NCBI RefSeq assembly: GCF_016920785.2
Contig: NW_024609857.1
Coordinates: 134,409,094-134,473,093 of the forward strand
From: Ixodes scapularis
Taxonomy: Eukaryota; Arthropoda; Arachnida; Ixodida; Ixodidae
DNA: 64,000 nt
Reading direction: 5' to 3'
Both the position numbers and the translations under genes were made by a program. The notes below the pieces were generated by a model that worked only from the letters and a program-made list of their open reading frames with translations, ran no database searches and was not told the DNA's origin. This document shows positions 1 through 11,340 of the stretch, one piece after another (within the stretch, counting starts at the first letter, position 1; the number at the start of each line of letters is the position of its first letter).

Positions 1-506
1 CGCAGGCGCAGTAGCGGCTTCTTCCTTGCGGAGGGCTTAGCGGAGGGGGCAGCGCTTTCTACGAAAACTCCCTAATTTAGGAAGCTTTCGTAGATCGTTT
101 CCGCTGTCCCGCAACGCTCTCCGCAGCCTTCTACGATACCCGGAACTCGAAAGTGAAGGCCATCGGCACGCAGGCGCAGTAGCGGCTTCTTCCTTGCGAA
201 GGGCTTAGCGGAGGGGGCAGCGCGGTCTTCGAAAACTTCCTAATTTAGGAAGCTTTTCTAGCTCGTTTCCGCTGTCCCGCAACGCTCTCCGCAGCCTGCT
301 ACGATACCCGGAACTCGAGAGTGAAGGCCATCGGCACGCAGGCGCAGTAGCGATTTCTTCCTTGCGGAGGGCTTAGCGGAGGGGGAAGCGCGGTCTACGA
401 GAACTCCCTAATTTAGGAAGCTTTCGTAGGTCGTTTCCGCTTTCCCGCAACGCTCTCCGCAGCCTGCTACGATACCCGGAACTCGAGAGTGAAGGCCATC
501 GGCACG

Positions 507-3500
507 CAGCACCAGTAGAGGGTTCTTCCTTGCGGAGGGCTTAGCGGAGGGGGGAAGCGCGGTCTACGAAAACTCCCTAATTTAGGAAGCTTTCGTAGAT
601 CGTTTCCGCTGTCCCGCAACGCTCTCCGCAGCCTGCTACGATACCCGGAACTCGAGAGTGAAGGCCATCGGTACGCAGGCGCTGTAGCGGCTTCTTCCTT
701 GCGGAGGGTTTACCGGAGGGGCAGCGCGGTCTACGAAAACTCCCTAATTCAGGAAGCTTTCGTAGATCGTTTCCGCTGTCCCGCAACGCTCTCCGCAGCG
801 TGCTACGATACCCGGAACTCGAGAGTGAAGGCCATCGGTACGCAGGCGCAGTAGCGGCTTCTTCCTTGCTGAGGGCTTAGCGGAGGGGTAAGCGCGGTCT
901 GCGAAAACTCCCTAATTTAGGAAGCTTTCGTAAATCGTTTCCGCTGTCCCGCAACGCTCTCTGCAGCCTGCTACGATACCCGGAACTCGAGAGTGAAGGC
1001 CATCAGCAAGCAGGCGCTGTAGCGGCTTCTTCCTTGCGGAGGGCTTAGCGGAGGGGGAAGCGCGGTCTGCGAAAACTCCATAATTTAGGAAGCTTTCGTA
1101 GATCGTTTCCGCTGTCCCGCAACGCTCTCCGCAGCCTGCTACGATACCCGGAACTCTAGAGTGAAGGCCATCGGCACGCAGGCGCAGTTGCGGCTTCTTC
1201 CTTGCGGAAGGCTTAGCGGAGGGGGCAGCGCGGTCTACGAAAACTCCCTAAGTTACGAAGCTTTCGTAGATCGTTTCCGCTCTCCCGCAACGCTCTCCGC
1301 AGCCTGCTACGGTACCCGGAACTCGAAAGTGAAGGCCATCGGCACGCAGGCGCTGTAGCGGCTTCTTCCTTGCGGAGGGCTTAGCGGAGGGGTAAGCGCG
1401 GTCTGCGAAAACTCCCTAATTTAGGGAGCTTTCGTAGATCGCTTCCGCTGTCCCGCAACGCTCTCAGCACCCTGCTACGATACCCGGAACTCGAGAGTGA
1501 AGGCCATCAGCACGCAGGCACAGTAGCGGCTTCTTCCTTGCGGAGGGCTTAGCGGAGGGGGAAGCGCGGTCTGCGAAAACTCCCTAATTTGGGAAGCTTT
1601 CGTAGATCGTTTTTGCTGTCCCGCAACGCTCTCCGCAGCCTGCTACGATACTCGGAACTCGAGAGTGAAGGCCATCAGCACGCAGGCACAGTAGCGGCTT
1701 CTTCCTTGCGGAGGGCTTAGCGGAGGGGGAAGCGCGGTCTGCCAAAACTCCCTAATTTGGGAAGCTTTCGTAGATCGTTTTCGCTGTCCCGCAACGCTCT
1801 CCGCAGCCTCCTACGATACCCGGAACTCGAGAGTGAAGGCCATCGGTACGCAGGCGCTGTAGCGGCTTCTTCCTTGCGGAGGGTTTACCGGAGGGGCAGC
1901 GCGGTCTACGAAAACTCCCTAATTCAGGAAGCTTTCGTAGATCGTTTCCGCTGTCCCGCAACGCTCTCCGCAGCGTGCTACGATACCCGGAACTCGAGAG
2001 TGAAGGCCATCGGTACGCAGGCGCAGTAGCGGCTTCTTCCTTGCTGAGGGCTTAGCGGAGGGGTAAGCGCGGTCTGCGAAAACTCCCTAATTTAGGAAGC
2101 TTTCGTAAATCGTTTCCGCTGTCCCGCAACGCTCTCTGCAGCCTGCTACGATACCCGGAACTCGAGAGTGAAGGCCATCAGCACGCAGGCGCAGTAGCGG
2201 CTTCTTCCTTGCGGAGGGCTTAGCGGAGGGGGAAGCGCGGTCTGCGAAAACTCCATAATTTAGGAAGCTTTCGTAGATCGTTTCCGCTGTCCCGCAACGC
2301 TCTCCGCAGCCTGCTACGATACCCGGAACTCTAGAGTGAAGGCCATCGGCACGCAGGCGCAGTTGCGGCTTCTTCCTTGCGGAAGGCTTAGCGGAGGGGG
2401 CAGCGCGGTCTACGAAAACTCCCTAAGTTAGGAAGCTTTCGTAGATCGTTTCCGCTCTCCCGCAACGCTCTCCGCAGCCTGCTACGGTACCCGGAACTCG
2501 AAAGTGAAGGCCATCGGCACGCAGGCGCTGTAGCGGCTTCTTCCTTGCGGAGGGCTTAGCGGAGGGGTAAGCGCGGTCTGCGAAAACTCCCTAATTTAGG
2601 AAGCTTTCGTAGATCGCTTCCGCTGTCCCGCAACGCTCTCAGCACCCTGCTACGATACCCGGAACTCGAGAGTGAAGGCCATCAGCACGCAGGCACAGTA
2701 GCGGCTTCTTCCTTGCGGAGGGCTTAGCGGAGGGGGAAGCGCGGTCTGCGAAAACTCCCTAATTTGGGAAGCTTTCGTAGATCGTTTTTGCTGTCCCGCA
2801 ACGCTCTCCGCAGCCTGCTACGATACTCGGAACTCGAGAGTGAAGGCCATCAGCACGCAGGCACAGTAGCGGCTTCTTCCTTGCGGAGGGCTTAGCGGAG
2901 GGGGAAGCGCGGTCTGCCAAAACTCCCTAATTTGGGAAGCTTTCGTAGATCGTTTTCGCTGTCCCGCAACGCTCTCCGCAGCCTCCTACGATACCCGGAA
3001 CTCGAGAGTGAAGGCCATCGGCACGCAGGCGCAGTAGCGGCTTCTTCCTTTCGGAAGGCTTAGCGGAGGGGGAAGCGCTGTCTACGAAAACTCCCTAATT
3101 TGGGATGCTTTCGCAGATCGTTTCCGCTGTCCCGCAACGCTCTCCGCAGCCTGCTACGATACCCGGAACTCGAGAGTGAAGGCCATCAGCACGCAGGCAC
3201 AGTAGCGGCTTCTTCCTTGCAGAGGGCTTAGCCGAGGGGGAAGCGCGGTCTGCGAAAACTCCCTAATTTGGGAAGCTTTCGTAGATCGTTTCCGCTGTCC
3301 CGCAACGCTCTCCGCAGCCTGCTACGATACCCGGAACTCGAGAGTGAAGGCCATCGGCACGCAGGCGCTGTAGCGGCTTCTCCCTTGCGGAGGGCTTAGG
3401 GGAGGGGGCAGCGCGGTCTACGAAAACTCCCTAATTTAGGAAGCATTCGTAGATCGTTTCCGCTGTCCCGCAACGCTCTCCGCAGCCTTCTACGATACCC

Positions 3501-3697
3501 GGAACTCGAGAGTGAAGGCCATCGCCACGCAGGCGCAGTAGCGGCTTCTTCCTTGCGGAGGGCCTAGCGGAGGGGGCAGCGCGGTCTTCGAAAACTCCCT
3601 AATTTAGGAAGCTTTTGTAGATCGTTTCCGCTGTCCCGCAACGCTCTCCGCATCCTGCTACGATACCCGGAACTCGAGAGTGAAGGCCATCGGCACG
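507..3697. repeat. Satellite higher-order repeat unit 1 (19-mer, 3191 bp)
   Basis: Begins with a distinctive monomer carrying caccagtagaggg in place of the usual gcgcagtagcgg. The same variant recurs exactly 3191 bp later, and ordered monomer variants in between match at the same offset: the ttgctgagg monomer, the cagttgcgg monomer, the tttcggaagg monomer and the ttaggggagggg monomer. 3191 bp is 19 monomers. Only a few single-base differences separate it from the next unit, so the duplication is recent relative to monomer divergence. Confidence 0.9.
660..3009. repeat. Nested 7-monomer tandem duplication (about 1175 bp, twice)
   Basis: The ttgctgagg monomer at 866 recurs at 2041, an offset of 1175 bp or seven monomers, and the following variants repeat in the same order. 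The same pair sits inside the second 19-mer (about 3851-6200). The 19-mer therefore reads as 7+7+5 monomers, a nested higher-order structure formed before the 19-mer itself doubled. Confidence 0.82.
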
Positions 3698-6600
3698 CAG
3701 CACCAGTAGAGGGTTCTTCCTTGCGGAGGGCTTAGCGGAGGGGGGAAGCGCGGTCTACGAAAACTCCCTAATTTAGGAAGCTTTCGTAGATCGTTTCCGC
3801 TGTCCCGCAACGCTCTCCGCAGCCTGCTACGATACCCGGAACTCGAGAGTGAAGGCCATCGGTACGCAGGCGCTGTAGCGGCTTCTTCCTTGCGGAGGGT
3901 TTACCGGAGGGGCAGCGCGGTCTACGAAAACTCCCTAATTCAGGAAGCTTTCGTAGATCGTTTCCGCTGTCCCGCAACGCTCTCCGCAGCGTGCTACGAT
4001 ACCCGGAACTCGAGAGTGAAGGCCATCGGTACGCAGGCGCAGTAGCGGCTTCTTCCTTGCTGAGGGCTTAGCGGAGGGGTAAGCGCGGTCTGCGAAAACT
4101 CCCTAATTTAGGAAGCTTTCGTAAATCGTTTCCGCTGTCCCGCAACGCTCTCTGCAGCCTGCTACGATACCCGGAACTCGAGAGTGAAGGCCATCAGCAC
4201 GCAGGCGCAGTAGCGGCTTCTTCCTTGCGGAGGGCTTAGCGGAGGGGGAAGCGCGGTCTGCGAAAACTCCATAATTTAGGAAGCTTTCGTAGATCGTTTC
4301 CGCTGTCCCGCAACGCTCTCCGCAGCCTGCTACGATACCCGGAACTCTAGAGTGAAGGCCATCGGCACGCAGGCGCAGTTGCGGCTTCTTCCTTGCGGAA
4401 GGCTTAGCGGAGGGGGCAGCGCGGTCTACGAAAACTCCCTAAGTTACGAAGCTTTCGTAGATCGTTTCCGCTCTCCCGCAACGCTCTCCGCAGCCTGCTA
4501 CGGTACCCGGAACTCGAAAGTGAAGGCCATCGGCACGCAGGCGCTGTAGCGGCTTCTTCCTTGCGGAGGGCTTAGCGGAGGGGTAAGCGCGGTCTGCGAA
4601 AACTCCCTAATTTAGGGAGCTTTCGTAGATCGCTTCCGCTGTCCCGCAACGCTCTCAGCACCCTGCTACGATACCCGGAACTCGAGAGTGAAGGCCATCA
4701 GCACGCAGGCACAGTAGCGGCTTCTTCCTTGCGGAGGGCTTAGCGGAGGGGGAAGCGCGGTCTGCGAAAACTCCCTAATTTGGGAAGCTTTCGTAGATCG
4801 TTTTTGCTGTCCCGCAACGCTCTCCGCAGCCTGCTACGATACTCGGAACTCGAGAGTGAAGGCCATCAGCACGCAGGCACAGTAGCGGCTTCTTCCTTGC
4901 GGAGGGCTTAGCGGAGGGGGAAGCGCGGTCTGCCAAAACTCCCTAATTTGGGAAGCTTTCGTAGATCGTTTTCGCTGTCCCGCAACGCTCTCCGCAGCCT
5001 CCTACGATACCCGGAACTCGAGAGTGAAGGCCATCGGTACGCAGGCGCTGTAGCGGCTTCTTCCTTGCGGAGGGTTTACCGGAGGGGCAGCGCGGTCTAC
5101 GAAAACTCCCTAATTCAGGAAGCTTTCGTAGATCGTTTCCGCTGTCCCGCAACGCTCTCCGCAGCGTGCTACGATACCCGGAACTCGAGAGTGAAGGCCA
5201 TCGGTACGCAGGCGCAGTAGCGGCTTCTTCCTTGCTGAGGGCTTAGCGGAGGGGTAAGCGCGGTCTGCGAAAACTCCCTAATTTAGGAAGCTTTCGTAAA
5301 TCGTTTCCGCTGTCCCGCAACGCTCTCTGCAGCCTGCTACGATACCCGGAACTCGAGAGTGAAGGCCATCAGCACGCAGGCGCAGTAGCGGCTTCTTCCT
5401 TGCGGAGGGCTTAGCGGAGGGGGAAGCGCGGTCTGCGAAAACTCCATAATTTAGGAAGCTTTCGTAGATCGTTTCCGCTGTCCCGCAACGCTCTCCGCAG
5501 CCTGCTACGATACCCGGAACTCTAGAGTGAAGGCCATCGGCACGCAGGCGCAGTTGCGGCTTCTTCCTTGCGGAAGGCTTAGCGGAGGGGGCAGCGCGGT
5601 CTACGAAAACTCCCTAAGTTAGGAAGCTTTCGTAGATCGTTTCCGCTCTCCCGCAACGCTCTCCGCAGCCTGCTACGGTACCCGGAACTCGAAAGTGAAG
5701 GCCATCGGCACGCAGGCGCTGTAGCGGCTTCTTCCTTGCGGAGGGCTTAGCGGAGGGGTAAGCGCGGTCTGCGAAAACTCCCTAATTTAGGAAGCTTTCG
5801 TAGATCGCTTCCGCTGTCCCGCAACGCTCTCAGCACCCTGCTACGATACCCGGAACTCGAGAGTGAAGGCCATCAGCACGCAGGCACAGTAGCGGCTTCT
5901 TCCTTGCGGAGGGCTTAGCGGAGGGGGAAGCGCGGTCTGCGAAAACTCCCTAATTTGGGAAGCTTTCGTAGATCGTTTTTGCTGTCCCGCAACGCTCTCC
6001 GCAGCCTGCTACGATACTCGGAACTCGAGAGTGAAGGCCATCAGCACGCAGGCACAGTAGCGGCTTCTTCCTTGCGGAGGGCTTAGCGGAGGGGGAAGCG
6101 CGGTCTGCCAAAACTCCCTAATTTGGGAAGCTTTCGTAGATCGTTTTCGCTGTCCCGCAACGCTCTCCGCAGCCTCCTACGATACCCGGAACTCGAGAGT
6201 GAAGGCCATCGGCACGCAGGCGCAGTAGCGGCTTCTTCCTTTCGGAAGGCTTAGCGGAGGGGGAAGCGCTGTCTACGAAAACTCCCTAATTTGGGATGCT
6301 TTCGCAGATCGTTTCCGCTGTCCCGCAACGCTCTCCGCAGCCTGCTACGATACCCGGAACTCGAGAGTGAAGGCCATCAGCACGCAGGCACAGTAGCGGC
6401 TTCTTCCTTGCAGAGGGCTTAGCCGAGGGGGAAGCGCGGTCTGCGAAAACTCCCTAATTTGGGAAGCTTTCGTAGATCGTTTCCGCTGTCCCGCAACGCT
6501 CTCCGCAGCCTGCTACGATACCCAGAACTCGAGAGTGAAGGCCATCGGCACGCAGGCGCAGTAGCGGCTTCTCCCTTGCGGAGGGCTTAGGGGAGGGGGC

Positions 6601-6888
6601 AGCGCGGTCTACGAAAACTCCCTAATTTAGGAAGCATTCGTAGATCGTTTCCGCTGTCCCGCAACGCTCTCCGCAGCCTTCTACGATACCCGGAACTCGA
6701 GAGTGAAGGCCATCGCCACGCAGGCGCAGTAGCGGCTTCTTCCTTGCGGAGGGCCTAGCGGAGGGGGCAGCGCGGTCTTCGAAAACTCCCTAATTTAGGA
6801 AGCTTTTGTAGATCGTTTCCGCTGTCCCGCAACGCTCTCCGCAGCCTGCTACGATACCCGGAACTCGAGAGTGAAGGCCATCGGCACG
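3698..6888. repeat. Satellite higher-order repeat unit 2 (19-mer)
   Basis: Tandem copy of the preceding 19-monomer unit at a constant 3191-bp offset. Differences seen include gcagcctgct here versus gcatcctgct near the end of unit 1, and cccagaactc at about 6522 versus cccggaactc. Past about 6885 the next monomer lacks the caccagtagaggg marker, so only two full units are present. Confidence 0.88.
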
Positions 6889-7210
6889 CAGGCGCAGTAG
6901 CGGTTTCTTCCTTGCGGAGGGCTTAGCGGAGGGGGAAGCGCGGTCTACGAGAACTCCCTAATTTAGGAAGCTTTCGTAGATCGTTTCCGCTGTCCCGCAA
7001 CGCTCTCCGCAGCCTGCTACGATACCCGGAACTCGAGAGTGAAGGCCATCGGCACGCAGGGGCAGTAGCGGCTTCTTCCTTGCGGAGGGCTTAGCGGAGG
7101 GGGGAAGCGCGGTCTACGAGAACTCCCTAATTTAGGAAGCTTTCGTAAATCGTTTCCGCTGTCCCGCAACGCTCTCTGCAGCCTGCTACGATACCCGGAA
7201 CTCGAGAGTG

Positions 7211-10200
7211 AATGCCATCAGCACGCAGGCGCAGTAGCGGCTTCTTCCTTGCGGAGGGCTTAGCGGAGGGGGAAGCGCTGTCTACGAAATCTCCCTAATT
7301 TGGGAAGCTTTCGTAGATCGTTTCCGCTGTCCCGCAACGCTCTCCGCACCCTGCTACGATACCCGGAACTCGAGAGTGAAGGCCATCAGAACGCAGGCAC
7401 AGTAGCGGCTTCTTCCTTGCGGAGGGCTTAGCGGAGGGGGAAGCGCGGTCTGCGAAAACTCCCTAATTTAAGAAGCTTTCGTAGATCGTTTTCGCTGTCC
7501 CGCAACGCTCTCCGCAGCCTGCTACGATACCTGGAACTCCAGAGTGAAGGCCATCGGCACGCAGGCGCAGTAGCGGCTTCTTCCTTGCGGAAGGTTTAGC
7601 GGAGGGGGAAGCGCTGTCTATGAAAACTCCCTAATTTGGGAAGCTTTCGTAGATCGTTTTCGCTGTCCCGCAACGCTCTCCGCAGCCTGCTACGATACCT
7701 GGAACTCCAGAGTGAAGGCCATCGGCACGCAGGCGCAGTAGCGGCTTCTTCCTTGCGGAAGGTTTAGCGGAGGGGGAAGCGCTGTCTACGAAAACTCCCT
7801 AATTTGGGAAGCTTTCGTAGATCGTTTCCGCTGTCCCGCAACGCTCTCCGCAGCCTGCTACGATACCCGGAACTCGAGAGTGAAGGCCATCGGCATGCAG
7901 GCACAGTAGCGGCTTCTTCCTTGCGGAGGGCTTAGCGGAGGGGGAAGCGCTGTCTACGAAAACTCCCTAATTTGGGAAGCTTTCCTAAATCGTTTTCGCT
8001 GTCCCGCAACGCTCTCCGCAGCCTGCTACGATACCCGGAACTCGAGAGTGAAGGCCATCAGCACGCAGGCATAGTAGCGGCTTCTTCCTTGCGGAGGGCT
8101 TAGCGGAGGGGGAAGCGCGGTCTGCGAAAACTCCCTAATTTGGGAAGCTTTCGTAGATCCTTTCCGCTGTCCCGCAACGCTCTCCGCAGCCTGCTACGAT
8201 ACCGGAACTCGAGAGTGAAGGCCATCGGCACGCAGGCACAGTAGCGGCTTCTTCCTTGCGGAGGGCTTAGCGGAGGGGGAAGCGCGGTCTGCGAAAGCGC
8301 CCTAATTTGGGAAGCATTCGTAGATCGTTTCCGCTGTCCCGCAACGCTCTCCGTAGCCTGCTACGATACCCGGAACTCGAGAGTGAAGGCCATCGGCACG
8401 CAGGCGCAGTAGCGGCTTCTTCCTTGCGGAGGGCTTAGCGGAGGGGGAAGCGCTGTCTACGTAAACTCCCTAAATTAGGAAGCTTTCGTAGATCGTTTCC
8501 GCTGTCCCGCAACGCTCTCCGCAGCCTGCTACAATACCCGGAACTCGAGAGTGAAGGCCATCGGCCAGCAGGCGCAGTAGCGGCTTCTTCCTTGCGGAAG
8601 GCTTAGCGGAGGGGGAAGCGCTGTCTACGAAAACTCCCTAATTTGGGAAGCTTTCGTAGATCGTTTCCGCTGTCCCGCAACGCTCCCCGCAGCCTTCTAC
8701 GATACCCGGAACTCGAGAGTGAAGGCCATCGGCACGCAGGCGCAGTAGCGGCTTCTTCCTTGCGGAGGGCTTAGCGGAGGGGTAAGCGCGGTCTGCGAAA
8801 ACTCCCTAATTTAGGAAGCTTTCGTAGATCGTTTCCGCTGTCCTGCAACGCTCTCCGCAACCTGCTACGATACCCGGAACTCGAGAGTGAAGGCCGACGG
8901 GCACGCAGGTGCAGTAGCGGCATCTTCCTTGCGGAGGGCTTAGCGCAGGGGGAAGCGCGGGCTACGAAAACTCCCTAATTTGGGAAGCTTTCGGAGATCG
9001 TTTCCGCTGTCCCGCAACGCTCCCCGCAGCCTTCTACGATACCCGGAACTCGAGAGTGAAGGCCATCGGCACGCAGGCGCAGTAGCGGCTTCTTCCTTGC
9101 GGAGGGCTTAGCGGAGGGGTAAGCGCGGTCTGCGAAAACTCCCTAATTTAGGAAGCTTTCGTAGATCGTTTCCGCTGTCCCGCAACGCTCTCCGCAACCT
9201 GCTACGATACCCGGAACTCGAGAGTGAAGGCCGACGGGCACGCAGGTGCAGTAGCGGCATCTTCCTTGCGGAGGGCTTAGCGGAGGGGGAAGCGCTGTCT
9301 ACGAAATCTCCCTAATTTGGGAAGCTTTCGTAGATCGTTTCCGCTGTCCCGCAACGCTCTCCGCACCCTGCTACGATACCCGGAACTCGAGAGTGAATGC
9401 CATCAGCACGCAGGCGCAGTAGCGGCTTCTTCCTTGCGGAGGGCTTAGCGGAGGGGGAAGCGCTGTCTACGAAATCTCCCTAATTTGGGAAGCTTTCGTA
9501 GATCGTTTCCGCTGTCCCGCAACGCTCTCCGCACCCTGCTACGATACCCGGAACTCGAGAGTGAAGGCCATCAGACCGCAGGCACAGTAGCGGCTTCTTC
9601 CTTGCGGAGGGCTTAGCGGAGGGGGAAGCGCGGTCTGCGAAAACTCCCTAATTTAAGAAGCTTTCGTAGATCGTTTTCGCTGTCCCGCAACGCTCTCCGC
9701 AGCCTGCTACGATACCTGGAACTCCAGAGTGAAGGCCATCGGCACGCAGGCGCAGTAGCGGCTTCTTCCTTGCGGAAGGTTTAGCGGAGGGGGAAGCGCT
9801 GTCTATGAAAACTCCCTAATTTGGGAAGCTTTCGTAGATCGTTTTCGCTGTCCCGCAACGCTCTCCGCAGCCTGCTACGATACCTGGAACTCCAGAGTGA
9901 AGGCCATCGGCACGCAGGCGCAGTAGCGGCTTCTTCCTTGCGGAAGGTTTAGCGGAGGGGGAAGCGCTGTCTACGAAAACTCCCTAATTTGGGAAGCTTT
10001 CGTAGATCGTTTCCGCTGTCCCGCAACGCTCTCCGCAGCCTGCTACGATACCCGGAACTCGAGAGTGAAGGCCATCAGCACGCAGGCACAGTAGCGGCTT
10101 CTTCCTTGCAGAGGGCTTAGCGGAGGGGGAAGCGCGGTCTGCGAAAACTCCCTAATTTGGGAAGCTTTCGTAGATCGTTTCCCCTGTCCCGCAACGCTCT

Positions 10201-11340
10201 CCGCAACCTGCTACGATACCCGGAACTCGAGAGTGAAGGCCATCGGCATGCAGGCACAGTAGCGGCTTCTTCCTTGCGGAGGGCTTAGCGGAGGGGGAAG
10301 CGCTGTCTACGAAAACTCCCTAATTTGGGAAGCTTTCGTAAATCGTTTTCGCTGTCCCGCAACGCTCTCCGCAGCCTGCTACGATACCCAAAACTCGAGA
10401 GTGAAGGCCATCAGCACGCAGGCATAGTAGCGGCTTCTTCCTTGCGGAGGGCTTAGCGGAGGGGGAAGCGCGGTCTGCGAAAACTCCCTAATTTGGGAAG
10501 CTTTCGTAGTTCCTTTCCGCTGTCCCGCAACGCTCTCCGCAGCCTGCTACGATACCGGAACTCGAGAGTGAAGGCCATCGGCACGCAGGCACAGTAGCGG
10601 CTTCTTCCTTGCGGAGGGCTTAGCGGAGGGGGAAGCGCGGTCTGCGAAAGCGCCCTAATTTGGGAAGCATTCGTAGATCGTTTCCGCTGTCCCGCAACGC
10701 TCTCCGTAGCCTGTTACGATACCCGGAACTCGAGAGTGAAGGCCATCGGCACGCAGGCGCAGTAGCGGCTTCTTCCTTGCGGAGGGCTTAGCGGAGGGGG
10801 AAGCGCTGTCTACGTAAACTCCCTAAATTAGGAAGCTTTCGTAGATCGTTTCTGCTGTCCCGCAACGCTCTCCGCAGCCTGCTACGATACCCGGAACTCG
10901 AGAGTGAAGGCCATCGGCCAGCAGGCGCAGTAGCGGCTTCTTCCTTGCGGAAGGCTTAGCGGAGGGGGAAGCGCTGTCTACGAAAACTCCCTAATTTGGG
11001 AAGCTTTCGTAGATCGTTTCCGCTATCCCGCAACGCTCCCCGCAGCCTTCTACGATACCCGGAACTCGAGAGTGAAGGCCATCGGCACGCAGGCGCAGTA
11101 GCGGCTTCTTCCTTGCGGAGGGCTTAGCGGAGGGGTAAGCGCGGTCTGCGAAAACTCCCTAATTTAGGAAGCTTTCGTAGATCGTTTCCGCTGTCCCGCA
11201 ACGCTCTCCGCAACCTGCTACGATACCCGGAACTCGAGAGTGAAGGCCGACGGGCACGCAGGTGCAGTAGCGGCATCTTCCTTGCGGAGGGCTTAGCGAA
11301 GGGGGAAGCGCGGGCTACGAAAACTCCCTAATTTAGGAAG
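7211..11340. repeat. 13/14-monomer duplication in satellite
   Basis: The monomer with aatgccatcag at 7211 recurs at 9395 (offset 2184, 13 monomers). Later landmarks, such as gtctacgtaaactccctaaatta at about 8455 and 10808, are offset by 2353 (14 monomers), so one extra monomer lies in the second copy near 10070-10240. The tgcagtagcggcatc variant marks the ends at about 8900, 9240 and 11260. Homologous blocks run roughly 7211-8990 and 9395-11340. Confidence 0.75.

Noticed and set aside
577..2029. Arg/Leu/Ser-rich open frames in the satellite as genes
   Set aside because: They recur at satellite periodicity, appear on both strands, and exist because the ~168-bp period is divisible by three.
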